Assembly (NCBI GenBank): GCA_963741525.1
Contig: CAVUIW010000001.1
Coordinates: 62,001 to 126,000, forward strand
Source of the DNA: JANNSX01 sp963741525
GTDB lineage: Bacteria; Pseudomonadota; Alphaproteobacteria; Rhizobiales; Hyphomicrobiaceae
Length of the DNA stretch: 64,000 bases
Direction of reading: 5' to 3'
Shown here: piece after piece, positions 44,426-52,458 of the stretch
Position numbering within the stretch: position 1 is the stretch's first letter
How the letters are laid out: each line of letters starts with the position of its first letter
Translations under genes and position numbers: made by a program
Notes under the pieces: model-generated
Databases searched by the model: none
What the model saw: the letters and a program-made list of their open reading frames with translations, nothing else
What the model was told of the DNA's origin: nothing

Positions 44426-46996
44426 ATGAGATCGAAACCCGACCCCTGGGCCAGGCGTCAGCCAGCCTCCGCCGTCGACCCCGTGCAGGCGCGGCTGTCC
44501 CAGCGCCGCTTCGAGCGCAAGGTTCGCAATAGCCGTCTGGCACTCGGCATGGAGCGGCTGTGGCCCCGGCTTTGGCTGCTACTGGCGCTCTGCGGAATTT
44601 TCCTCCTCATCACCGTGCTCGGGCTCTGGCAGTTGTTGCCGTCGCTCTATCACAACGCGATCCTCTTGTGCTTTGCGCTCGCCGGGCTCGCGGCCCTGAT
44701 ATTCGCCGCGCGCATCAAATGGCCGACGCGGAACGAGGCCATTGGCCGGTTGGAGACGACCTCGGGCGTCCCGCACCGGCCGGCCACCGCCTACGAGGAT
44801 ACGCTCAGCGGCAACGAGCAAGGCAGCCTCGCCCAGCGCCTGTTCGAGGCGCATCGCCGGCGCATGGGGCAGCTCCTCGACAAGCTCCGCGTGAAGTGGC
44901 CCTCGCCGCGCGTCGAGCGGTTCGATCCCTGGGCACTGCGGTCACTGCTGATCCTTCTCATCGGGGTCGGCGCGATCATGGCGGGCGACAACCTCTCCGA
45001 CCGGTTCCGGCAGGCACTCCGGCTTGGACCTTCCAATTCCGGCCAGCCGGTCCGTATCGATGCCTGGCTGTCACCACCGGCCTATTCGGGCCGCCAGCCC
45101 ATCCTGCTCGCCGACGGCTCGAAGCTCGTCACCGAGGACGCGCATAAGGCCCGCGCCTTCGAGGCACCGGAGGGTAGCGCGCTCGTCATCCGCGCCGCCG
45201 GCCAGGGCCATGACCGCATCAAGGTGGTCGCCGGCGACACGCCCGAGACGAGCGTCGAGATGCCGGCGTCGACCGCCACCTCCGCCTCCGCCAAGCTCGC
45301 CGAGTTCCGCGATGTGCTGAAGGCGAGCCGCACGATCCGCGTGCTCGACGGGGGCGAGGAGATATTCAGCTGGCAGATCACCGTGCTCGACGACAAGCCG
45401 CCGGAGATCGCGCTGACCGAGAAGGTCGGCACCTCGTTCCGCGGCGCCATGCAGCTCGCCTACAAAGTGACGGACGACTACGGCGTCGTCTCCGCCGAGG
45501 CGGCCGTAAAGTTGTCCGGCAAATCCAAGTCGAAGCCTCTGCAGTTGCCTGACGGCACGGTCATCGGCAGCTTTGGTGAGCCGCCGGTCGTAGCTTTGAA
45601 GCTGCCGCGTCCGGCCAAGGGGAGCCGTACGTCTGTGACGGGGAAGACCCAGGCCGAGCTTGCCGCCCATCCCTGGGCAGGCCTCAAGATCGAGCTGACC
45701 CTCTCGGCGAAGGACCAAGCCGGACAGGTGGGCACAGCCAAGCCGCAAATCATCACCATGCCGGCGCGCAAGTTCCGCGACCCGCTCGCGGCCGCACTGG
45801 TCGAACAACGACGAAAGCTTGCCCTCTCGCCCGGCAACTATCGCGATGTCGCCAAGGCGCTCGACGCCCTGACGATCGCGCCGGAGCTCTTCGTACCGGA
45901 CACGACAGCGTATCTCAGCATCCGCACGGCCTATCGCCGGCTCGACAATCCGCCCTCCGTCGAGAGCTTCCAGAGTGTCATCGACCAACTTTGGGAGACG
46001 GCGCTGCGCATCGAGGACGGCGATATGTCGGAGGCGGAGCGCGCGCTCAAGGACGCGCAGGATCGTCTGTCGAAGGCGCTCGAGGAAGGCGCGACCGACG
46101 AGGAGATCGCCAAGCTCATGCAAGAGCTGCGCGAGGCCATGAACAAGTATCTGCAAGAGCTCGTCCAACAGGCCCAACGCCAGCCGCCGCAGGAGGGCGA
46201 GCAGCAGCAGGGCCAGATGATGTCCCAGAAGGACCTCGAGGAGATGCTGAAGCAGATCGAGGAGATGGCGAAGTCAGGCGCCAAGGATGCTGCCCAGCAG
46301 ATGCTCTCCGAGCTGCGCGACATGCTCGATCGATTGCAGTCCGGCCGCATGGCGCAGGGCCAGGGCGGCAACGGCCAGCAGATGATGCAAATGATGGAGC
46401 AGTTCGGCGGCCTCATCACCAAGCAGCGCAAGTTGATGGACGACACCTTCGGCCAGCAGCGCGGCAATCAACAGGACAACCAGAACGGCGAAGGCGAGGG
46501 CGGGCAGCAGGGGCAAGGTGGCCAAAGTGGCCAGGGCCTCGAGGATCGCCAGTCGCAGCTGCGCCAGGAGCTCGGCCGGCTGATGGATCAGCTCCGCGGC
46601 ATGGGCGATCAAGGCAATCAGTCGCTGGGCGACGCGCGGGAATCAATGGAAGGCGCGGAAGAAGCCTTGCGCGGCGGCGATCTCGATGGCGCGACGCGCC
46701 AGCAAGCGGAAGCGCTCGAGAACCTGCGCAAGGGCGCCCAAGCGATGACCGAGCAGATGTTGTCCGGCCAGAACGGGCAGTCCTTCTCAAGTCGCTCCGG
46801 CGGTGACGAGGAGCGTGATCCCTTGAACCGGCCGCTAAGCGACGAGGTTGGTGACGGTCGCAGCGTCAAGGTTCCGCGCGACATCGACATGCAGAAAGCG
46901 CGCGAGCTGTTGCAGGAGTTGCGCAAGCGCCTGGGCGAAGCCAGCCGCCCCGACAAGGAACTCGACTACATCGAGCGCCTGCTCAAGCAGAATTGA
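44426..46996 (+). CDS. TIGR02302/DUF4175 family membrane protein
   Basis: 856 residues. Two close membrane helices near residues 50-70 and 75-92 (LWLLLALCGIFLLITVLGLW), a third near 170 (LLILLIGVGAIMAGDN), then a large periplasmic region. The C-terminal third is glutamine/glycine-rich and helical (EMLKQIEEMAKSGAKDAAQQ, QNGEGEGGQQGQGGQSGQ). The whole matches the alphaproteobacterial TIGR02302 family, typically just after lysA. Function unknown; an envelope role is inferred from topology. Confidence 0.9.
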   Translation: MRSKPDPWARRQPASAVDPVQARLSQRRFERKVRNSRLALGMERLWPRLWLLLALCGIFLLITVLGLWQLLPSLYHNAILLCFALAGLAALIFAARIKWPTRNEAIGRLETTSGVPHRPATAYEDTLSGNEQGSLAQRLFEAHRRRMGQLLDKLRVKWPSPRVERFDPWALRSLLILLIGVGAIMAGDNLSDRFRQALRLGPSNSGQPVRIDAWLSPPAYSGRQPILLADGSKLVTEDAHKARAFEAPEGSALVIRAAGQGHDRIKVVAGDTPETSVEMPASTATSASAKLAEFRDVLKASRTIRVLDGGEEIFSWQITVLDDKPPEIALTEKVGTSFRGAMQLAYKVTDDYGVVSAEAAVKLSGKSKSKPLQLPDGTVIGSFGEPPVVALKLPRPAKGSRTSVTGKTQAELAAHPWAGLKIELTLSAKDQAGQVGTAKPQIITMPARKFRDPLAAALVEQRRKLALSPGNYRDVAKALDALTIAPELFVPDTTAYLSIRTAYRRLDNPPSVESFQSVIDQLWETALRIEDGDMSEAERALKDAQDRLSKALEEGATDEEIAKLMQELREAMNKYLQELVQQAQRQPPQEGEQQQGQMMSQKDLEEMLKQIEEMAKSGAKDAAQQMLSELRDMLDRLQSGRMAQGQGGNGQQMMQMMEQFGGLITKQRKLMDDTFGQQRGNQQDNQNGEGEGGQQGQGGQSGQGLEDRQSQLRQELGRLMDQLRGMGDQGNQSLGDARESMEGAEEALRGGDLDGATRQQAEALENLRKGAQAMTEQMLSGQNGQSFSSRSGGDEERDPLNRPLSDEVGDGRSVKVPRDIDMQKARELLQELRKRLGEASRPDKELDYIERLLKQN

Positions 46997-47157
46997 GCGT
47001 GACTGTCGCGGTCGTCGCTTTTGCCATCAATTCCTGAAAGAGCCCGGACGAGCGTCCACCCGCATGCTGCGAACGCCCGCCCGGGCCTCCGGGGGGAGGA
47101 GCTGCAATTACGCCGCCCGAGAGCCGTGTGGCGAAACTGTCGGATTAAGTTCGAGGT
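46997..47157. other. Intergenic gap, no gene seen
   Basis: GC-rich sequence with a GCCCGG-containing inverted segment (about 47041-47095) that could terminate the DUF4175 transcript. Nothing else recognised. Confidence 0.3.
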
Positions 47158-47352
47158 TCAGAGCGGATCGCCAAACGAGCCTGGGCGATAGCTCGGCCTC
47201 AGATTGCGGCTTGTCGTTGGTCGAGGATCGGACACTTGGTGCCGCTCCTCGACTATTTTCAGATCGGGCTTGGCTTTCTTCGCCTGCGGCTTGGGGGATC
47301 TCGGCCTTCTGGCGGTTTTCCCGGCGGCGGGAATTGAGACCATCTGAGTCAT
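47158..47352 (-). CDS. Small basic protein, 64 aa, unknown
   Basis: AGGAGG lies five bases before the ATG, one of the best ribosome binding sites in the window. The product is rich in Lys, Arg and Pro (GKTARRPRSPKPQAKKAKPD) and ends RNLRPSYRPGSFGDPL; it is probably disordered. No family recognised. It lies on the same strand as, and downstream of, the Crp/Fnr regulator, about 110 bases away. Confidence 0.5.
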   Translation of the reverse strand: MTQMVSIPAAGKTARRPRSPKPQAKKAKPDLKIVEERHQVSDPRPTTSRNLRPSYRPGSFGDPL

Positions 47353-47464
47353 GTCGACCTCCTGTGGGAGTCTCTCGGGACGGCTCCAGAATACCGCTAT
47401 GCCAGCGTCACCGCTGTGGGGATTCCCACAATCCCAGAAAGATTACTGTACGCCGCTGTCGAGT

Positions 47465-48148
47465 TCACTCGCCCGTCGCCTCGGCGACCATGCGGGCGAG
47501 GCGCGCCATGTCCCTGATGACAAGCGCGTCGCCCTGCCGCTCGATGAGCCCGAACTCCCGCAGCCGGCTGAACTCGCGGGCGACCGCCTCGCGATGGGTG
47601 CTGATCCGCTCGGCGATATCGGCGTGCTTGGGATGCGGCGTAACGGCCGCGCTGCCGTCGGCAAGCACGCCGCCGCGCGACAGTCTCAGCAGCTCGGCTT
47701 GGATGCGATTGGCAACGGCGAAGGTGGAGAATTCATAGACACGATCGGAGAGGCTACGGATGTTCGCGACGAGTTGGCGGAACAGGCGGCGGCGCATCTC
47801 TGGTTCAGTATCGAGCACACCCCAGAAATCAGCGGCGGCCAGCGACGCGAGCGTACAGTCCTCGATTGCCTCGATGGAGGCCGAGCGCGGCGCACCGTCG
47901 AGAGCCGCGAGTTCTCCGAAGGTATCGCCGGCGGCGATGTCGCGAAAAGCGACCGCCTTGCCGTTTGAAGAGTAGATGACCGCTTTCGCGCGACCTGCCG
48001 TCAGGAAGTAAACATCGTTGGACTGGTCGGCCTGTTGGATGAGAGTTCCCCCGGCCTCGTGCTCGGACCAAAGGCAGCGCGCCGCGATGCGCTCCAGCGC
48101 AGCTGGCGGCAAGCCATCGAGCAGTTTGATCCCCTTCAATATGGGCAT
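47465..48148 (-). CDS. Crp/Fnr family transcriptional regulator
   Basis: 227 residues. A cyclic-nucleotide-binding-type barrel (DVYFLTAGRAKAVIYSSNGK, DIAAGDTFGELAALDGAPRS) is followed by a long dimer helix and a winged HTH (HADIAERISTHREAVAREFS, RLREFGLIERQGD). The FGELAALDG-PRSAS stretch resembles the CRP phosphate-binding cassette, so cAMP is a possible ligand. It has no N-terminal FNR cysteine cluster. An adenylate cyclase gene lies 330 bases upstream on the same strand. Confidence 0.9.
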   Translation of the reverse strand: MPILKGIKLLDGLPPAALERIAARCLWSEHEAGGTLIQQADQSNDVYFLTAGRAKAVIYSSNGKAVAFRDIAAGDTFGELAALDGAPRSASIEAIEDCTLASLAAADFWGVLDTEPEMRRRLFRQLVANIRSLSDRVYEFSTFAVANRIQAELLRLSRGGVLADGSAAVTPHPKHADIAERISTHREAVAREFSRLREFGLIERQGDALVIRDMARLARMVAEATGE

Positions 48149-48193
48149 GCGAACCCGCCCCCCGTCGCAGACCTCAATCCCGAGAACCGACCC

Positions 48194-48270
48194 TAGTGTG
48201 GCGTCGCGCCTTAGTTGACCAGTACTGCGGCGAGGTCCGTGTCAACAAAGGCGCGTTGAACGCCACACTA
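48194..48270. repeat. Long imperfect palindrome upstream of the crp-type gene
   Basis: Outer pair TAGTGTGGCGT (48194-48204) / ACGCCACACTA (48260-48270), inner pair GCGCCTTAGTTGAC / GTCAACAAAGGCGC with one mismatch. It lies in the promoter region of the Crp/Fnr gene, so it may influence its transcription. Confidence 0.6.
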
Positions 48271-48286
48271 AGCCAATGATATCGCT

Positions 48287-48358
48287 AGTGGCCCTTATGT
48301 CGCGCCTAAATCGAAAGCGCTCGCGGCCATGATGCGATTTAGGCGCGACGGGCCACTA
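48287..48358. repeat. Palindromic end of the 140-bp dispersed element
   Basis: CTAGTGGCCC ... GTCGCGCCTAAATCG and CGATTTAGGCGCGAC-GGGCCACTAG are reverse complements apart from a TTAT bulge. The right arm is shared with the left end of the dispersed repeat starting at 48342. Confidence 0.65.
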
Positions 48359-48481
48359 GGGTGTTTCCGTTTTTCGTTGAATCACTTCAACACCCTAACT
48401 CCTGGGTTGTCGTGCTACTTCTCGGAAAACCGCTTCGCATCCCGGCCTTCGCCGGGACAGGCTTTTTCCGGAAGCACTCTA
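48342..48481. repeat. 140-bp dispersed repeat, copy 2
   Basis: Same order of blocks as 13582-13721: GTGTTTCCGTTTTTCGTTGA, CGGAAAACCGCTTCGC, CCCGGCCTTCGCCGGG, CCGGAAGCACTCTA. Its last bases (CTA at 48479-48481) are the stop codon of the minus-strand cyclase gene. Confidence 0.85.
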
Positions 48482-50254
48482 ATGCGGCAGCCCGGCTTCG
48501 ACGAGCCCTTCCGCCAGATGCTCGACCTCGGCCGGGTCACTGTCTGGTTGATTGGCGCACCAGGCCGAGACGCGGAAGCCGGGATTACGCTCCAAGACGC
48601 GCCTCGCATGAACGCGTGCCTCGCTGTGCTCTCCGAGCTGCGCATGGCTTGCGGCGACCAGCCGGTCGAGCTCTGAAGAGTCGGTCATGCGCTCGGCCGT
48701 TTCGATGACGCCGCGATAGTCGTGCAGGCTGTAGCGCGCGCCGGCGCCGAGCCAGGCGAACTGATCGTAGCCGTAGGGGTTCAGCGCGAAGGCGGTATCG
48801 AGAACGCTCAGCGCCTCGGTTGGCATGCTCGCATAGACGAGCGTGTCGGCGAGATCGGCGAGGATGTCGGGATCGGCCGGGTTGACGATGCGGGCATGCT
48901 CGAGTTGTGCCTTGGCGCCCGAGACGTCGCGGGACCAAAGGCGGGCGAAGCCGAGTGCCGAATGGTTGCGGGCATCGTCGGGATCGAAGCGAACGGCGGC
49001 ACTTGCCGAGGCGATGGCGTTTTGCGTCGCCCAATTGGGATCGGCTGCCCAAGCGAATTGCACTTGGTCGAGATACTGCCGGCTCAATGTAGCGTGAGCG
49101 ATTGCGCTGGTAGGGTCGATTTCGATTGCCATCTGGAGATCGCGAACAGCCTGCTCGTTGGCATCCCGTGTGCGCTCCCGTGCGATCTCGCCGGCACGCA
49201 TGACGCGGCCCGCGACATCGAGATTGTCGAGGTCGGCCATGAGGAGCTCGGCCGACCAGAGATGCGCGAGCCGATTGGCGATGGCCGCCGCGGCGGGCAT
49301 GGCTACCACACGCGTCAAGTCATCGAAGCTGGCCGATGGGCTCCTGAACTGATGTCCCCAGACGAGACGCCCGAGTTGGGTGTCGACGATCTTGGCGGTG
49401 ACGCCAACGCCAGCGTGCTCCCGGTGTACGGAGCCCGTGACGATGTAGCGGACTCCCAGATCACGCGCGAGCCCGGCGAGGATACGGGCAGATCCAGCAG
49501 CTACATGCGAGGGATCGAAGGGAACGACGGAGAGCGTACGGAAACGGCAGGAGTGACAGGTGATGCCCTCGCCAACGAGCTGGCCGACGATCTCGCTCTC
49601 GCTCGTCCGGTCGAGGCCGCGGAATGGCAGTACGGCAACCGTCGCACCATGCAACATGACAGGCCCGGCCGAGCGACCGAGCTTGGCGCTGGACCGCGAC
49701 CTGAACGAGGACGCCGGCAAGCTGAGCGCGGCGACCGGATCACGAATGTTCTTGAGGGGAATGGCGCCGAGCGCCTTGAGCTTGCCCTGCAGCTCTGGCC
49801 GTGCCTGCTCGTAGACCGCCTGCGACATCAGAATGCCACCGGGCTCGGCGAGCGCCTCGAGACGAGCGGCGATGTTGACGGCCGTGCCCGCAACCGCCGG
49901 CCGGTCGATCAAGATTTGTCCGACGTTGAGGCCAATCCTCAGCTCGTACATATCTCCTGGAGCCCGGTTGCCATTTCGCTCGGCCATTCGCGTCTGGATG
50001 GCAAGGGCGGCACGCAACGCCGCGGCTGCGTTGTCGAACAGCGCCAGCGCACTATCGCCAAGGCTCTGGAGAAGCTCGCCCTTCTCTTGCGCGATGCAGG
50101 GGCCAAGCACCTCGTTGAGCGCGCGCCCGGTTCGCGCAAAAGTTCCGGCCTCGTCCCGTTCGATCAGCCGCGCATAGCCAGCGACATCGGCAATCAGGAT
50201 CGCCGCATGCCGGCGCCCAAATGCGCGCGTCTGGCTTGCACGCGATCCGATCAT
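48479..50254 (-). CDS. Class III adenylate/guanylate cyclase with TPR-like C-terminus
   Basis: 591 residues. Cyclase domain 15-185: AAILIADVAGYARLIERDEA with the first metal Asp, LLQSLGDSALALFDNAAAAL with the second, and GTAVNIAARLEALAEPGGIL. A middle part (TVAVLPFRGLDRTSESEIVG, GVRYIVTGSVHREHAGVGVT) is the TolB-like/FlgO-type domain often found with such cyclases. The C-terminal 230 residues form tetratricopeptide-like helices (DDARNHSALGFARLWSRDVS, DILADLADTLVYASMPTEAL). This is the common cytoplasmic cyclase-TPR architecture of Hyphomicrobiales. GGAGT lies upstream of the ATG at 50254. The stop codon comes from a dispersed repeat. Confidence 0.88.
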   Translation of the reverse strand: MIGSRASQTRAFGRRHAAILIADVAGYARLIERDEAGTFARTGRALNEVLGPCIAQEKGELLQSLGDSALALFDNAAAALRAALAIQTRMAERNGNRAPGDMYELRIGLNVGQILIDRPAVAGTAVNIAARLEALAEPGGILMSQAVYEQARPELQGKLKALGAIPLKNIRDPVAALSLPASSFRSRSSAKLGRSAGPVMLHGATVAVLPFRGLDRTSESEIVGQLVGEGITCHSCRFRTLSVVPFDPSHVAAGSARILAGLARDLGVRYIVTGSVHREHAGVGVTAKIVDTQLGRLVWGHQFRSPSASFDDLTRVVAMPAAAAIANRLAHLWSAELLMADLDNLDVAGRVMRAGEIARERTRDANEQAVRDLQMAIEIDPTSAIAHATLSRQYLDQVQFAWAADPNWATQNAIASASAAVRFDPDDARNHSALGFARLWSRDVSGAKAQLEHARIVNPADPDILADLADTLVYASMPTEALSVLDTAFALNPYGYDQFAWLGAGARYSLHDYRGVIETAERMTDSSELDRLVAASHAQLGEHSEARVHARRVLERNPGFRVSAWCANQPDSDPAEVEHLAEGLVEAGLPH

Positions 50255-50385
50255 CGTGGACTCCTCAATGTGCAATCATACCACAAATGATAACCGCAGA
50301 TATCGCCGCTCCAGTCATGGCCGACGGGACAACTTCAGCACGAGCGCTCACACGACGACCTCGCTTTCCAGATCTGAAATCACCG

Positions 50386-51309
50386 TCACCGTCCCAAACG
50401 TACCTCCGAGGGCGTGACACCAAATCGGCGCCGGAACAGACGGTTGAAATGGGAAACGTCCGAGAAGCCGGAGGCCAGCGCGATCTCTGTAATCGTGCGC
50501 CCGGCCGATGACGAACCGGCGAGCGCACAATGCGCCGCGTCGAGTCTCAGCGTGTTCACCAGCTCGGTGAACTTGGTTCCGGAAGCCTCGCAAATGCGCT
50601 GCAAATGCCGCGTCGTGATGCCCTGGTGCCTGGCGATGTCCGCCTCGGTCAGGCTCGGATCACGGAAGCATTTGGCAATCCGGTCCCGCGCGATGCGGGC
50701 GCGCGCCTCACCGATCGTCGACGCGGCCAACAGGTCCGCCGGCTCTAACTGGTTTCGCTCGAGGGCCGCCATGCGAACCAAGTCGAGGATGTGACGGCTG
50801 GCCAGCTCGGCGAGCTCGGATTCTGGTGCAATCGCTGCCCCGTAGAGCGTATCAATATAGGAGCGAAGCAGCGACAGCGCCGGCAAATGGCGTGGCAAGA
50901 CGGTCGTCGCCAGATCTTCGAGCGGGACTTCCCCCGGCGCGGTACCGGGCTGAAGAATAATCGTGGTTAAACTCCAAGCGTTCGGTGCGCCGACATGGCC
51001 GGCCACATCGGAGGACATGATCGTCGCATCGCCGGCGCGAAGCGTCCCTTCCCGCCGCTGGGAGAAATGCAATTTGCCGCGCCGTGGGTAGACGATCGAG
51101 ATCGCGCCATTCCCATCTCTGACGAGCTCATTGTCGCGGAGCGCATATCCCGGTCCGTGCGTCGTCGCGACGACCTTGAGCCCTTTGCCGACGAGAATGG
51201 GTTTCACCGAATAGCGAAACGGTGAATCACCCACAGGCCGAAAGTCGAGCCTGAGGAGATTGCGTCCAACTTCTTCCCGCCAGCGATTCAAGTCACGAGG
51301 CACGCTCAT
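50386..51309 (-). CDS. AraC-family transcriptional regulator
   Basis: 307 residues. The N-terminal 170 residues are an AraC-type ligand/dimer domain (FRYSVKPILVGKGLKVVATT, ISIVYPRRGKLHFSQRREG). The C-terminal HTH pair is LTEADIARHQGITTRHLQRI and ITEIALASGFSDVSHFNRLF followed by RRRFGVTPSEVR. It is divergent from the gene at 51494, which it may regulate. Confidence 0.9.
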   Translation of the reverse strand: MSVPRDLNRWREEVGRNLLRLDFRPVGDSPFRYSVKPILVGKGLKVVATTHGPGYALRDNELVRDGNGAISIVYPRRGKLHFSQRREGTLRAGDATIMSSDVAGHVGAPNAWSLTTIILQPGTAPGEVPLEDLATTVLPRHLPALSLLRSYIDTLYGAAIAPESELAELASRHILDLVRMAALERNQLEPADLLAASTIGEARARIARDRIAKCFRDPSLTEADIARHQGITTRHLQRICEASGTKFTELVNTLRLDAAHCALAGSSSAGRTITEIALASGFSDVSHFNRLFRRRFGVTPSEVRLGR

Positions 51310-51493
51310 GTGGCAGCCCGTCGTGTTGTAGCGTTCACATCGTGTCGAAACTTGGCATACGGCCTATCTCAGGTCTATGTATTTTGCGACACCTTTCGGG
51401 TTTCGGCCTGTCGCAATTGTCCGGGCTGATCTTTCCGATTCGCAAGGATCGGAAACCGGACTAGTCTCGGCCCAGTTGCATGGGGAGCGCACC

Positions 51494-52135
51494 ATGATCG
51501 TCGTGCAGGATACATTCGTGCCGGGGAGCGAGGGTTTGCTACCCGTGCTCGAAGCGCTGCGTGGGGTCCGCGCGCTCTGGGCGGGGCTGCACGGCGAGGC
51601 CACGGCCGGCCGGCTGCTGACCGCCTATAGCGGCCTGCCGCGCCAGGCGATCTGGCAATTCGAGTGCGAGAGCTTCGGGCTCTACGAGGAGCGGCGCCTG
51701 GCCGTCGAGCGGCAGGCGGCGACTGAGGCGCTTTTCGCGACACTCGATCGCCTCTCGGCCGAAGTGACGAACAATTTCTACTCCTTCGTTGGCGACGACG
51801 ACACCGGCGCGGAGGTTCGCAAGGAAGGCGTCGTCGTGCAGGCGCGCTACGTCCCCCGCCACGGCCAGCGCGACCGGACGCTCGACCTCTTGCGTGTCTG
51901 GCAGCGCGATTGGGCCGCCAAGCTCGAGCCGGGGATGAAAGGCCGCGTGCTGGGCTTCACCTCGACCGGCGTTACCCACGACATCCTCTGGCAGGCCGAG
52001 TACCCGTCGGCGGGGGCATATGAGGGGGCGTATGGCCGGTGGAAGGGTAGCGATGCGTTCGAGGCCTGGGCGCGGGATTTCAGGGAGTCGTATGTGACGA
52101 ACACGCATGCGGTGTTGCGGATTGTGGAGGCCTGA
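51494..52135 (+). CDS. Hypothetical protein, 213 aa
   Basis: The ATG at 51494 with GGGGAGCG upstream is preferred over 51377. The product begins MIVVQDTFVPGSEGLLPVLE. It appears to hold two halves of a dimeric alpha/beta-barrel (NIPSNAP-like) type: RQAIWQFECESFGLYEERRL and HDILWQAEYPSAGAYEGAYG are similar in shape. This assignment is a guess from pattern only. No export signal. Confidence 0.55.
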   Translation: MIVVQDTFVPGSEGLLPVLEALRGVRALWAGLHGEATAGRLLTAYSGLPRQAIWQFECESFGLYEERRLAVERQAATEALFATLDRLSAEVTNNFYSFVGDDDTGAEVRKEGVVVQARYVPRHGQRDRTLDLLRVWQRDWAAKLEPGMKGRVLGFTSTGVTHDILWQAEYPSAGAYEGAYGRWKGSDAFEAWARDFRESYVTNTHAVLRIVEA

Positions 52136-52146
52136 AGGTCCAGGCG

Positions 52147-52458
52147 ATGCCAAAAACACTCTACTGCTGGCGCTGCCGCATGGAGGTGCCGATGCTCACG
52201 GACGAGGAGTGGGCGCGGGTGGAACCGCATTTCGACAATCCGATGGGCCAGATCAAGGCTTACCGTGCCGCAAATCCGGGAAGCAGCATTATGGATGCAC
52301 GGCGCTTCGGACTCGGCCAAGAAGCATTGTGCGTCTATCGCGAGATCACCGGCTATGCCGAGACATTTCCCGAGTCGCTTTTGCATCAGTGGATCGGGCT
52401 TGATATGCTTGCGATGAGCGACACACTCACAATTCGGCGCGCTCGGGCGCCCCGCCTC
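52147..52458 (+). CDS. Zinc-ribbon-like small protein, possibly 3'-truncated
   Basis: The N-terminus PKTLYCWRCRMEVPMLTDEE with CWRC, then WARVEPHFDNPMGQIKAYRA and RFGLGQEALCVYREITGYAE, looks like a real conserved small protein; relatives I recall continue with a second CxxC pair. Here that second pair is missing and the frame has no stop until 53769, running antisense through the FMN-subunit gene. The end given is the boundary with that gene. It may be a truncated remnant. Starts 11 bases after the previous gene. Confidence 0.4.

Noticed and set aside
48722..50290. 522-codon plus-strand frame opposite the adenylate cyclase
   Set aside because: Antisense shadow without a recognisable domain; the cyclase is clear on the minus strand.
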